Source: DATFVA01 sp963832715 (GTDB lineage Bacteria > Bacteroidota > Ignavibacteria > Ignavibacteriales > Ignavibacteriaceae). Taken from it: 64,000 nt of DNA. The position numbers were made by a program, and so were the translations under genes. Below, piece by piece: positions 53,426 through 63,080 of the stretch (the first letter of the stretch is position 1; each line of letters starts with the position of its first letter). Below the pieces are notes generated by a model that saw nothing but the letters and a program-made list of their open reading frames with translations, was not told the DNA's origin and made no database searches. Where the stretch lies: the NCBI GenBank assembly GCA_963832715.1, contig CAWHVB010000010.1, forward strand, positions 1 through 64,000, in the 5' to 3' direction.

Positions 53426-55462
53426 ATGCTTAAACCTGCAAATTTTTTACTGCTTATTTTTACTGTCTCAATTCTTTCCGCTGCAATAACTTATCCCCAG
53501 CAAAAGGGAGATTTTTTAACTGATGCTATGGATACCACCGTAAGTCCGGGTACTGATTTCTTTAAGTATTCTACCGGCACATGGATGAAGGAAAACCCGA
53601 TACCCGCATCGGAGAGAAGGTGGGGACTGTCAAACCTGGTAAATGAAGAAACTTATGCCCGCCTTAAAGGTATTCTGCAGGAGGCCGCTTCAACGAAGTC
53701 GCCTGAAGGTACTGCAAAACAGAAGATAGGCGATTTTTATTTTACAGGTATGGATACTGTTTCAATTGAGGCCCAGGGATTGTCGCCGATTCAGCCTGAA
53801 CTGGATAAAATAGCATCTGTTAAATCTAAAAAAGATTTATTCAAAACCGTGGCTCTTCTTCAGAACGAAGGTGTTAATGTTATGTTCGGGGTCTTTATCG
53901 ATCAGGATATGAAGAACAGCGCGCAGTACGCAATGTATTTGTGGCAGGGGGGATTGGGACTCCCAAACCGTGAATATTACTTCCGGGATGATGACCGTAC
54001 GCAGAATATCCGTAAAGAATATAAAGTTCATATTGCCAATACTCTTGAGCTTCTTGGTGAAAATCAAAGCAAAGCCGATGCAGATAATAATGTGATATAT
54101 AAAATTGAAAATTTCCTGGCGGATTCTTCAAGGAAACTGGAGGACCTGCGCGATCCTTATGCCAATTATAATAAAATGTCTATTGGTGAGCTTGAGAAAA
54201 CAGCCCCCAATATTGAGTGGAATATTATGTTAAAAGAAATGGGTGTTAAGAATGTGGATTCAATAATAGTGGGGCAGCCTGAGTTTGTCCGCGCACTTAA
54301 TGCCGCTGTTGATAAGTTCAGTCTTGCCGACTGGAAAACATACCTGAAGTTTCACCTTCTCAATGAATTTGCCGGAAGACTCGGAAGCAAGTACGATAAC
54401 GAACGATTTCATTTCTACGGCACAGTAATGTCAGGTGTGACCGAACAGAAGCCCCGCTGGAAAAGGATTCAGGATGCAACCGAAGGAGCAATGGGTGAGC
54501 TGCTGGGACAGATATACGTTGAAAAATATTATTCCCCTAAAACTAAAAAACGCTATGAGAAAATTGTTGATGACTGTATAGATGCCTTCGCGAACAGGAT
54601 TAAAAATCTCGACTGGATGAGCGATTCCACCAAACAGAAAGCACTCGTTAAACTTTATGCAGTAACAAAGAAAGTCGGGTATCCTGATAAGTGGAAAGAC
54701 TTTTCAGCATTGAAGGTTGACCGCAGCTCTTTTGCAAGGAACACGATACAGGCTAATGTTTTCTGGACTAACTATTCAATTAATAAACTCGGAAAACCTG
54801 TTGACAAGCTTGAGTGGAATATGACGCCGCAGACCTGGAACGCCTACTATAATCCTTCAAATAATGAAATTGTTCTGCCGGCCGCGGCTTTTATTGTTCC
54901 CGGTGTTCCCGATTCACTTGTTGATGATGCTGTTGCTTACGCATATGCCGGTGCGTCGACTATTAGTCACGAACTAACTCATGGTTTTGATGATGAGGGA
55001 AGACTTTTCGATGAGAAAGGAAATCTTCATAACTGGTGGACAAAAGAAGATGAGGAAAAGTTCAATGAGAAAACAAAAATGCTCGTTGACCAGTTCAATA
55101 ATTACGTTGTACTTGATAGTATGCATATTAATGGCCAGGCAACGCTTGGTGAAAATTTAGCAGATCTTGGCGGAGATGTAATAGGATGGGATGCATTTAC
55201 GAAGACAAAGCAGTATAAGGAAGGGAAGAAGATAGCAGGACTTACGCCGGCACAAAGGTTCTGGATCGGTTATGCATATTCGTGGCTGGGACATACACGT
55301 CCTGAGGCGCTCGCACAGCAGGTATTAACCGATGTTCATTCACCTAACTTCCTCCGCGTAAACGGACCATTCACCGATGTTGATGCCTGGTATGCTGCTT
55401 TTAATATTAAACCGGATGCACCGATGTACAGGGCTCCGAAGGATCGTGTGAAGATCTGGTAG
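53426..55462 (+). CDS. M13-family (neprilysin/PepO-like) zinc metallopeptidase
   Basis: ATG at 53426 (GGAAGA upstream) opens a signal peptide; 153 bases of open frame before it are not protein-like. The 678-residue protein has the M13 N-terminal domain (DFFKYSTGTWMKENPIPASERRWG). Substrate-binding NAYYNPSNNEIVLPA is next, then HELTH at 515-519 (two zinc His and catalytic Glu516), ENLADLGG (third ligand Glu576) and the late W/R-rich segment. It cleaves oligopeptides in the periplasm or at the surface. Domain order and length are normal for the family. Confidence 0.93.
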   Translation: MLKPANFLLLIFTVSILSAAITYPQQKGDFLTDAMDTTVSPGTDFFKYSTGTWMKENPIPASERRWGLSNLVNEETYARLKGILQEAASTKSPEGTAKQKIGDFYFTGMDTVSIEAQGLSPIQPELDKIASVKSKKDLFKTVALLQNEGVNVMFGVFIDQDMKNSAQYAMYLWQGGLGLPNREYYFRDDDRTQNIRKEYKVHIANTLELLGENQSKADADNNVIYKIENFLADSSRKLEDLRDPYANYNKMSIGELEKTAPNIEWNIMLKEMGVKNVDSIIVGQPEFVRALNAAVDKFSLADWKTYLKFHLLNEFAGRLGSKYDNERFHFYGTVMSGVTEQKPRWKRIQDATEGAMGELLGQIYVEKYYSPKTKKRYEKIVDDCIDAFANRIKNLDWMSDSTKQKALVKLYAVTKKVGYPDKWKDFSALKVDRSSFARNTIQANVFWTNYSINKLGKPVDKLEWNMTPQTWNAYYNPSNNEIVLPAAAFIVPGVPDSLVDDAVAYAYAGASTISHELTHGFDDEGRLFDEKGNLHNWWTKEDEEKFNEKTKMLVDQFNNYVVLDSMHINGQATLGENLADLGGDVIGWDAFTKTKQYKEGKKIAGLTPAQRFWIGYAYSWLGHTRPEALAQQVLTDVHSPNFLRVNGPFTDVDAWYAAFNIKPDAPMYRAPKDRVKIW

Positions 55463-55483
55463 CTGGTGCCGGGGGGATGGAAG

Positions 55484-55560
55484 GGTTAGGAGATAAGAAG
55501 ATAAGAAGTTGAGAAGGGGTAGAAATCAGTATGAAGGGAAAAGGTGAGTAGGTAAGAATG
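55484..55560 (+). repeat. Purine tract downstream of the M13 gene
   Basis: Degenerate 8-base units (GAGATAAGAAGATAAGAAGTTGAGAAG...) lie between the M13 stop and the convergent serine protease gene. Confidence 0.55.
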
Positions 55561-55581
55561 GACGGGTCTTACCTATTTATC

Positions 55582-56625
55582 CTAGTCTCTCGAGTGCAGT
55601 GTAATCTCATACCCTTCACTTTTTAGCATTATCCGGTTCTTGTTCAGAAATTCTTTAATGGCTTCGACGGGTATTATCTTGGTTATGCCGTATTTAATAC
55701 TTTTATGATTAAATGGATATACGTTTCCGGTATAGGGAATAAGGGTGTTATAAGATTTGCCGCTGCCGAGCTTTTGTGGAGCTAAATATGTTTCTTCTTC
55801 TTCAGGAACCCATTGCACCATACCGACAAGTTCAAAGTGAGGAACCCCGTCTCTTATCGCAAGTACAAGTCCGCCGCTGAATCCCGGGTTAACAACTGCA
55901 TCAACCAGAAATGAACCCTGGCTATCGCGATTGGGACTGCTGACGATTGCCTTGGTAACCATCTGGTAATTTATCGGATAGCCGAACAGGTATACAAATG
56001 TTCCCCATTCAAGTTCTTTTGACCTGCCGATAGGGTAGGGAAATACCGGTACACGGAACCCTGTCTGTCCGCTGTACTTTTTTCCCAGTATGGCTATATC
56101 GGCCTGATCATCTTTAGCAAGCAGTTCGACTTCACTCCCTTCAGGGAAACCTGCCACATAAATAGTTTCTTTATCCCTTATCGATATAGTCTCGATGAAC
56201 TGCGAAGTACTGCCGTCGGGATCCTCTCTGTATGCCACAACTGTATCAGGGAAACTTACAATGTGAGCGCAGGTAATTAATGCAATAGCGCCGTTTTGAG
56301 AAGAGACAGTAAAGGCTGTACCTGATAAAGAATTATTCCCGAATTCTTCGGAGGCTGCTTTCCCTTTCAGTACATCATCATTCAGCATTTTATAAGTTAT
56401 CTGCTCATCCTGACTGAATTTGTAAATCTTATAAAAGATTGTACAGTTTATCCTCTGAACGCTTTCACTTATTCTCTCAAGTTCAGGTGAAGATGACTTG
56501 TAGGGAAACTCGCTGTCATACTTGCCGTCGTTGAGTGTGGGATAAATTGTTTCCAGTTTAGGAGCACAGGAATTGAGAAGAAGTGCGATAAAAATTATGG
56601 GCAGTACTTGTTTTAACATAACCAT
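55582..56625 (-). CDS. Trypsin-like serine protease lipoprotein
   Basis: The 347-residue protein has a lipoprotein leader (LLLNSC, Cys20). The protease fold has His121 (ITCAHIV), Asp176 (QADIAIL) and Ser250 (NPGFSGGLVLA), in an HtrA/trypsin-like arrangement without a PDZ domain. The substrate-site region and a C-terminal helical tail (PVEAIKEFLNKNR) follow. Tethered to a membrane in the periplasm, it may process or degrade envelope proteins. It is separate from the operon to its right by ~280 bases. Confidence 0.85.
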   Translation of the reverse strand: MVMLKQVLPIIFIALLLNSCAPKLETIYPTLNDGKYDSEFPYKSSSPELERISESVQRINCTIFYKIYKFSQDEQITYKMLNDDVLKGKAASEEFGNNSLSGTAFTVSSQNGAIALITCAHIVSFPDTVVAYREDPDGSTSQFIETISIRDKETIYVAGFPEGSEVELLAKDDQADIAILGKKYSGQTGFRVPVFPYPIGRSKELEWGTFVYLFGYPINYQMVTKAIVSSPNRDSQGSFLVDAVVNPGFSGGLVLAIRDGVPHFELVGMVQWVPEEEETYLAPQKLGSGKSYNTLIPYTGNVYPFNHKSIKYGITKIIPVEAIKEFLNKNRIMLKSEGYEITLHSRD

Positions 56626-56907
56626 CCCGGAATAGATTGTATAAATCTAAGGAGAAAGAGGGTAAAGTAGCAAGTGGGGAGGAATGGAGTGGGAGAGTTG
56701 TGGAGTATTGGGCGAATCCCGACTATGGTCGGGACAGGCCGATGAAGCATAGGTAGAATAAACTTTTAGAATTTCATAAATGAAATTCCTACCCCATTCT
56801 TACACTCATTTCACACAGTCACATCTACACAGCAGAGCTATTATGGCTGCCTGCCCGAGATGCAGGATAATGCCAGAGCTCGCCAATCTTGTAATCTGTG
56901 CAATCGT
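56626..56907. other. Intergenic with short palindrome
   Basis: TCCCGACTATGGTCGGGA (56717-56734) with following CAGG resembles one palindrome nested in MITE copy 2. Otherwise nothing recognised. Confidence 0.45.
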
Positions 56908-59900
56908 TTACTTCAGCAATATCATCTTTTTGCTTGAGACAAAATTCTTTGCCCGCAGCCTATATATGTAAATTCCGCTGGCAACTTTCTCACCGTTGGA
57001 ATTTAACCCGTTCCAGGTTACAGTATGCTGCCCTGGATTTTCAATAACATTATTGACGATGCTTTTTATTCTTCTGCCAAGTATATCAAAGATCTCGAGT
57101 GTAACATTTTCTTTCTGTTTCAGCTGGTAAGTAATAACAGTTGTCGGGTTGAACGGATTAGGGTAGTTCTGGTAGAGTGCATACTCGTACGGCTGAAGTG
57201 AAATGTTTTCGGAATTAACCTTAGCAAAATCCTCTGTACCTATGATAATCCTGAAATGACTTTTTCCGTTTCCGCCTGCCGCAGCTTCAACGGATCCGCT
57301 GCCTGCATCCAGCGGGATTTCCCTGTCACGGTCAAGCAGCCAGATATTGAAATTTTCCGGCAGTGCAGAGAGCCGGTCTAACGCAAGGTTAAATACCTGT
57401 CCATCATTTTTTGTCTCGACGGTGAAGTCCCAGAAGGCTCCGTCCTTTGAAACCGGAACTGCATTCCGTGCAAAGTAATTTTTGCCGTGTTCCAATAAAA
57501 CTTTTATATCATCCCTTACTGCAGGCGGCTTTATAACATCGAACTTATCGAGACCATCCTTAGCGCCCTCTTTCATTGAAATATAATTCATCTGATCTTT
57601 TGCCCCGGATGAATTAAGGGATGCTTTTATCTGCACCAGGAATTCATCGTCTTTCTCCGAAGCAAAAAGATCTGAATTCTGTTTTTTACCGAGGGAAACA
57701 TTCGGACTGACATTAAGGTTTATGATCGTATTGAGGGGATTATAAACCCAGTATCCTTCCCATGGTTCAATGATAAGCTGATCCATCTCGTACTCCTGTG
57801 TATCAGGATTCCATCTCAGCGGTGCCTGGAGTAATAGTCCTGAATTCTCAACAGATATCCAATCGACCGGGAAAGCAAACGGATTACCGACCTGGTTATA
57901 TCCAGGCTCAACAGTTACAGTATAACTATTGAATGAGGGAACGCTAAGTGAATTGTCCATATCAAATGTTTTCCCGTCTCTATTTATTAGCCAGAAAGCA
58001 GTGCCGGGAACCACTCCGCCAGAGATATCCTTATATTCATCGTATTGATTGAGTTCGGGATTCCAGCGTAAAATCCTCCAGGCTGCGGGATCATATGGAC
58101 CATAGTCATCCTGGAATACGGAATCTATTTGAGGTGAGTTGATTGCCAGAGGTACAGTTAGCATCTGGTAGCTGCTCTGCCTGATGGGATCCGGAAAATT
58201 CATCTGTGGAACAGATACCTGTATGGAAGCCGGGTTTGTATCCGGGTTCAGTGAGGGATAGGTGGTAATCGTAAGTCCGTCGTTAAATTCCACATAAAAC
58301 TGAATACCGCTGACTGTAGAATAAGCAGGCGGGATATTAAAGGTATAACCATTCCCTGTGTTTGAAAGAGTATCCTGCTGGAATACCAGGTCACCGGTTT
58401 TCCGGTAATAAATGTTGCTGGATAAATACTGAGTCAAAGCCGGCGGGGTTATATTAAGATTTACCGATTGTCCCACACCAGGCGGCACAGGTACCTGGAC
58501 AATAATAGATGAAAGCCCTGTTCCCGTTAAAAGTATTGAGTCGGGACTATTTAATGCACTGCTGTATACAACCAGGTGTGCGTTTTTCAATCCTGAAGAA
58601 TCAGGAGAAAAACTAACATTCAGATTCAGAAAGCTTAGTATATGGAGTGTATCTCCGTTTACCGGCGGTGAAAATGAAAAGCTGGATGCCCCCGGTCCTG
58701 TGATCCGGGCACTGTCAACCAGCATATCTGCAAATCCCGGGTTGATGAGTGAGACTGTCATATTTGAGGTGAGTCCTACGTCTATTGAACCGAAATTAAG
58801 AATGGAATCAGAAAATACTAAGGCGGATTGCGTTCCTGACCCGGAGAAAAACACCGTATCGGGGGATGTGGTTGCATCACTTACTATTTCCATATATGCT
58901 GTTTTTAATCCCGGGTATAAAGGCAGGAATATAAATTCCAAATCAGCCGATTGGAGTGCAGTAACGCTGTCGACAGGGTAGCCGGATAGTATTCCGAACG
59001 CCCCGCTTGTATCATTCACTAAATTTACACTAAATATATGAAGATTAGCCTGGCTTGAATTATTTATAGAAACCTGCATTGAATCAAGCGTCACAACAGG
59101 AATAGTCCCAAAGTCGACAGGATTGGGGGTAATATTAAATTTAGGCGATGGGAGTTTTGCAACAAACGCCTCACTGTTAATCCCATTGAGTGTCAGAGTA
59201 CCGAACTGACCTGATTGATAAAAGTAGCCGCATCCGTATATATCGCCCCGGGAATCATTAGCGATACCCCCGGCATCGGTGCTGTTTAGGAGTCCTGCTC
59301 TCGTTCCCCATAGTTTTTGCCCTGTGTTTGTATAGCGGGCAAAATAAACATCATCCAGTTCGCCTGAAGTTAAATCCTGTGAAACCGATGCGATAAGACA
59401 AATGTTGCCTGCAGCATCCAGATCTATTTCCCTTGAATCATTATAATAACTGCTTGCATGATCCTGCACGGCCCAGGTGACATTCCCGTTCTGATCGCAC
59501 TTAGCAATAAAAATATCAGAGTTCTCCAGTCCATTTAGAATGTAGGTTCCGAAATTAGCCATAATAGAAAATGAGCCGGTGAACAGGATATTATCGTCTT
59601 TATCCACCCTGATATCCCGGCCATAAGCATATGAATTGCTCGAGTCGCTGGTTACCTGCAGAACCCAGTTGAAATTACCAAGGGGGTCATATTTCGCAAG
59701 AAAAATATCCTGATCAGTACCGTCGTAACTGCTGACTAACGTGGTATCTCTTGTTGAAGTAGTATCCCCGAATTGTATTACATTGCTGAAGGATCCTGTT
59801 ATAAAAACGTTATTATTATTATCAGTTCTTACTCCAAATGACAGATTGTAAAAACTTTGTCCTCCGGTTGGATTAATAGCTGTCTTAACCCATTGTTCAT

Positions 59901-60564
59901 TACCCGCCTGATCATATTTTACTACAAAGATATCCCCGTATGGATTGCCCGACTGAACAGTGAAAGGTCCGAATGTTGCAAACTGTTCATATGTGCCTGT
60001 AACGATAATATTGTTTTGATTATCCGTCGTGACTTCATATCCATAATCATAGCTCTGTCCGCCTCCCTGGCGTACCCATTGAAATACTCCGTCAGTATTG
60101 TACTTTGCCGTAAAGATATCATAGAGACCGAAGGAATTCAGGGTAGTGCCGCCGAATATAGCAATGCCGCTGAATGTTCCCGTTACGATGATATTACCGA
60201 GGTTATCTGTTGTTACACTATACGGCTGATCATACTCGATACCTCCTGCACTTTCCGCCCACAGAACTGTCCCGGTATTTGTGTATTTAGCAATATATAT
60301 ATCGCCTGATCCGGCAGTATTAAGAATATAGCTTCCGAATGTTGCAGTGCTGTCGAAGTACCCGGTTACAACTATGTTCCCGTCGATATCAACTGTGAGA
60401 TCAGTCGCTGCGTCATAGCCGTTTCCCCCTCCGCTTCTTGCCCAGTTGAATGCAGGCGGTGCTCCCGGAAGTATTTGTGCATCCACATCAGCAGAAACGG
60501 CAAATACTGCAAGAAGTATCATGATTAAAATCTGAATTAAAAAATTTTGTTTTTGCTTCTTCAT
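56908..60564 (-). CDS. T9SS-exported SBBP/ASH-domain giant protein
   Basis: ATG at 60564 is preferred over an upstream TTG. The 1,218-residue protein has a signal peptide (to VDAQ). Eight or so SBBP-type repeats (~50 residues, VTGYFDSTATFG...DIYIAKY...G..LW) cover about 40-470 as a beta-propeller. Two to three ASH-like Ig domains follow (about 480-690, DFGTIPV..., NFGSIDVG...), then further beta domains. The T9SS domain is at about 1135-1218 (NYPNPFNPTTVI..., with FlgD-like NGLNSNGEKVASGIYIYRL). It is a surface or secreted adhesin-like protein. It is 30 bases downstream of the barrel gene and so in its operon. Confidence 0.88.
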   Translation of the reverse strand: MKKQKQNFLIQILIMILLAVFAVSADVDAQILPGAPPAFNWARSGGGNGYDAATDLTVDIDGNIVVTGYFDSTATFGSYILNTAGSGDIYIAKYTNTGTVLWAESAGGIEYDQPYSVTTDNLGNIIVTGTFSGIAIFGGTTLNSFGLYDIFTAKYNTDGVFQWVRQGGGQSYDYGYEVTTDNQNNIIVTGTYEQFATFGPFTVQSGNPYGDIFVVKYDQAGNEQWVKTAINPTGGQSFYNLSFGVRTDNNNNVFITGSFSNVIQFGDTTSTRDTTLVSSYDGTDQDIFLAKYDPLGNFNWVLQVTSDSSNSYAYGRDIRVDKDDNILFTGSFSIMANFGTYILNGLENSDIFIAKCDQNGNVTWAVQDHASSYYNDSREIDLDAAGNICLIASVSQDLTSGELDDVYFARYTNTGQKLWGTRAGLLNSTDAGGIANDSRGDIYGCGYFYQSGQFGTLTLNGINSEAFVAKLPSPKFNITPNPVDFGTIPVVTLDSMQVSINNSSQANLHIFSVNLVNDTSGAFGILSGYPVDSVTALQSADLEFIFLPLYPGLKTAYMEIVSDATTSPDTVFFSGSGTQSALVFSDSILNFGSIDVGLTSNMTVSLINPGFADMLVDSARITGPGASSFSFSPPVNGDTLHILSFLNLNVSFSPDSSGLKNAHLVVYSSALNSPDSILLTGTGLSSIIVQVPVPPGVGQSVNLNITPPALTQYLSSNIYYRKTGDLVFQQDTLSNTGNGYTFNIPPAYSTVSGIQFYVEFNDGLTITTYPSLNPDTNPASIQVSVPQMNFPDPIRQSSYQMLTVPLAINSPQIDSVFQDDYGPYDPAAWRILRWNPELNQYDEYKDISGGVVPGTAFWLINRDGKTFDMDNSLSVPSFNSYTVTVEPGYNQVGNPFAFPVDWISVENSGLLLQAPLRWNPDTQEYEMDQLIIEPWEGYWVYNPLNTIINLNVSPNVSLGKKQNSDLFASEKDDEFLVQIKASLNSSGAKDQMNYISMKEGAKDGLDKFDVIKPPAVRDDIKVLLEHGKNYFARNAVPVSKDGAFWDFTVETKNDGQVFNLALDRLSALPENFNIWLLDRDREIPLDAGSGSVEAAAGGNGKSHFRIIIGTEDFAKVNSENISLQPYEYALYQNYPNPFNPTTVITYQLKQKENVTLEIFDILGRRIKSIVNNVIENPGQHTVTWNGLNSNGEKVASGIYIYRLRAKNFVSSKKMILLK

Positions 60565-60594
60565 TATAAACACCAATTTTATTTGATAACCTGC

Positions 60595-61701
60595 TTATAG
60601 ACTAACCTTGATTCCGGCACTTACCTGATAGTTACTGATATCGGATTTGCCGCTGGCACTCCCGATTGCATATTTCAGGAAGACAGGAATAGAAACTGAA
60701 GGGGAGAGGGTAAAGAGAGGGGATAGACTTACTCCGTAAAGAGTATATCCCGAGAAATAGCCTGCTGTTTTTTCATAGATGCTCGTGAAAATACCATAGC
60801 CCAGTGAAAAATTGCTTCTGAACCTCTGGTTGTAGGCCGCGCCGATATAAACCTGGTTGGGAGTGATCTTTTGATTATCATATACTGTATATGCTCCTTT
60901 CAGCTGATCCAGAGCAACATCCCTGTACAATAAATAAAATGCCAGGTAATCAAATGAGAAGAACTGCCTGTACCTTGCGTTAAAGATCAGCCTGTTGCCC
61001 GTAGAAAAAATTTCCTTGCCGTTGAGTTTATCGCTTCCGTAAAATATTCCGGTGAAGTCTCCCGTAACTGTCTGTGTTTCACTCAGTTTTAAATCAATCC
61101 CTGCAGTTAGTGAAACTTCGTTAGAGGGAGTGTACTTATCGCTTACATCGGCAAGAGGCTGATATTCAGATTTGACCTGGTATGAAATTCCCGCCCCGAT
61201 AACTGCATCATCGCTAAGAGGATGAAGCCATGTTACTCCAAGGAATGCATTCAGTCCCTGTCCGAAGTTTGAGGTGCGTAATCCAAAGAGTTCCTGGCTT
61301 ATTACCTGTGAGACTCCGAATTCCTCCGGCTTAAGTTTTGTTTTACCGCTCGGAATATTCACCCCTCCATTAAAAGTCAGGTTCTGATCAGGGAGTTTCT
61401 GATTAACAATCAGCTGCAGATCCGATAAACCGCTGAGGTCGTTTGAAACACTCCCGAAATTTGTACTTACTGATGCATACCTGGTAACAAGACCTACCGA
61501 TGTATTTTGAAGAGGATTATATCCCGCTGAAATTATGCTTGTGAACTCAGAAAAATCAGTGCTGTCATTAAGCGACCAGTTTTCATACACAGGCATCAGG
61601 TTAATTGTGGCGGATGGCCGTTCGGAATAAACATCCTGGGAAAACGTCCGGGCTGTCAGGATCAGGATCAATAAAACATAAAGCTTTACGATTCGTTTCA
61701 T
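60595..61701 (-). CDS. Outer-membrane beta-barrel protein
   Basis: The 368-residue protein has a signal peptide (to TFSQ). Alternating amphipathic strands with aromatic girdles continue throughout (GLVTRYASVSTNFG, YLAFYLLYRDVAL, NFSLGYGIFTSIY) and end in a short strand closing VSAGIKVSL. About 14-16 strands are predicted, like transporter or porin-type barrels. It sits between CsgG-like and T9SS genes; it could form or support an outer-membrane pore. No specific family named. Confidence 0.75.
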   Translation of the reverse strand: MKRIVKLYVLLILILTARTFSQDVYSERPSATINLMPVYENWSLNDSTDFSEFTSIISAGYNPLQNTSVGLVTRYASVSTNFGSVSNDLSGLSDLQLIVNQKLPDQNLTFNGGVNIPSGKTKLKPEEFGVSQVISQELFGLRTSNFGQGLNAFLGVTWLHPLSDDAVIGAGISYQVKSEYQPLADVSDKYTPSNEVSLTAGIDLKLSETQTVTGDFTGIFYGSDKLNGKEIFSTGNRLIFNARYRQFFSFDYLAFYLLYRDVALDQLKGAYTVYDNQKITPNQVYIGAAYNQRFRSNFSLGYGIFTSIYEKTAGYFSGYTLYGVSLSPLFTLSPSVSIPVFLKYAIGSASGKSDISNYQVSAGIKVSL

Positions 61702-61734
61702 ATTTGAAATTCCTATTATTAAAAACTGAATTCT

Positions 61735-63054
61735 CTAATTTCCAGGCGGAGGAGGGGGAGGCGGCGGATCCGGCAGACTCTCGGTTATTCCGATCTTCTC
61801 AGATCCTTCCTGGGCTGGGCTCCGGCTGTCTACACCCTGCACAAAGTTAGCAGTTATATTGCTTCCAAGATTTTCCAGACGGTTTGCTGCAAGATTTATC
61901 ATTTCATTTTTTACTACCGGAAGTGTTTTCCTTAAAGTTGTAACAAGGTTCTCTTTTGTACCGCCGCTCTTGCCGAGACTCTGGGTCGACTGCAGTTTAT
62001 TTCCTGCATCCTGGAAATGCGGATCAAGCTGTGAAGCCTGGCTGAAGAAACCTTCTGCCTCCCGGTAATTTCCGGCATCTTCCTGCAGCAGTCCTTTCGA
62101 ATATGCCAGGAATGCATCAAGGTTCTGCGTAGGAATGTATGCTATCTTTTCTTTTTCCTCCTGCGTCAGCTGAAACCCGTTCTCCTGAAGGAAAGCAAAT
62201 ACGACCTGCTTCTGTAGAAGGAACAGATCGTTTATGGAACCGGATTTTTTTACCCAGGATTTTCTGGCGCTGGTTTCGACTGCCCACGATCCGAGGTCAA
62301 CTTTAAAATCACCGTTATCAGTTACATCGTAATCGCCAGAAACTATAGTCCCTGCCTGCAGGATCTTTCCCATCCGGGGAGCGGTAGTTTGATCAACGGC
62401 AGAGGACTGCGAAAGTTTCAGTTCATCAAGCACTGCCTGTATTCTCACTCTCTCAAGTACCCGGATGTCTTTCAGCTTGGCCAGGTCGATGCTTACCATT
62501 TCGCTGAAACCTCTGCTGAGAGGGGCATATTCTGAATTGACTCCGGTATAAATTAATGGGAATACGGCAATTGTGGAATCTGATACAGACTGGAGTGTAA
62601 GGTCTTTTTCATCATTAATAATCGCTTTAACATCGGAATAATCTTCCTGCCGTTTAATCCAGAGGTATCTCCCTTCCAGCATTTCCCTGAAAGGCGAATC
62701 ATCCGGCACCTCCTTATACTTTGCATAATAAGTGGAGGCTTTCTTAGTTTCGTTATAGAATTCAAGATTTAGACCTTTATAAAATATCAGCTCAGGATCA
62801 TCGGGTTTGATATCCATAGCCTCCCCAAGGTAATACCGTGCTTTGTCATTATCGTGCGTCTGCATATAGTAAATGCTCAGGTTTTTTAATGCATCAAAAT
62901 CCTTCGGATCGGCAAGCGTTCTGTCTATCCAGCCCTGCACCTGGCTCCTGTACAATTCAGGATTATCCATAAGCGACCCGGAAGAACATGAACTGAAGAG
63001 AATGCCCGGCAGAAACAAAGCAGCGGCAAGCGAAATTAGTTTAATGATTTTCAA
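61735..63054 (-). CDS. CsgG-like TPR lipoprotein
   Basis: The 439-residue protein has a lipobox SSCSS (Cys23). TPR-like helices (about 35-130: DFDALKNLSIYYMQTHDNDKARYYLGEAMDIKPDDPE) lead to a CsgG/FlgO-like domain (about 165-300: IAVFPLIYTGVNSEYAPLSRGFSEMVSIDLAKLKDIRVLERVRIQAVLDEL). Another TPR segment and a Pro-rich C-terminus (seven Pro in a row) complete it. CsgG forms the curli export pore, but this branch occurs widely without curli. It is probably paired with the next gene upstream, which has the same fold. Confidence 0.8.
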   Translation of the reverse strand: MKIIKLISLAAALFLPGILFSSCSSGSLMDNPELYRSQVQGWIDRTLADPKDFDALKNLSIYYMQTHDNDKARYYLGEAMDIKPDDPELIFYKGLNLEFYNETKKASTYYAKYKEVPDDSPFREMLEGRYLWIKRQEDYSDVKAIINDEKDLTLQSVSDSTIAVFPLIYTGVNSEYAPLSRGFSEMVSIDLAKLKDIRVLERVRIQAVLDELKLSQSSAVDQTTAPRMGKILQAGTIVSGDYDVTDNGDFKVDLGSWAVETSARKSWVKKSGSINDLFLLQKQVVFAFLQENGFQLTQEEKEKIAYIPTQNLDAFLAYSKGLLQEDAGNYREAEGFFSQASQLDPHFQDAGNKLQSTQSLGKSGGTKENLVTTLRKTLPVVKNEMINLAANRLENLGSNITANFVQGVDSRSPAQEGSEKIGITESLPDPPPPPPPPGN

Positions 63055-63080
63055 AATTCATCACCTTTCTTGCTTAAAAA

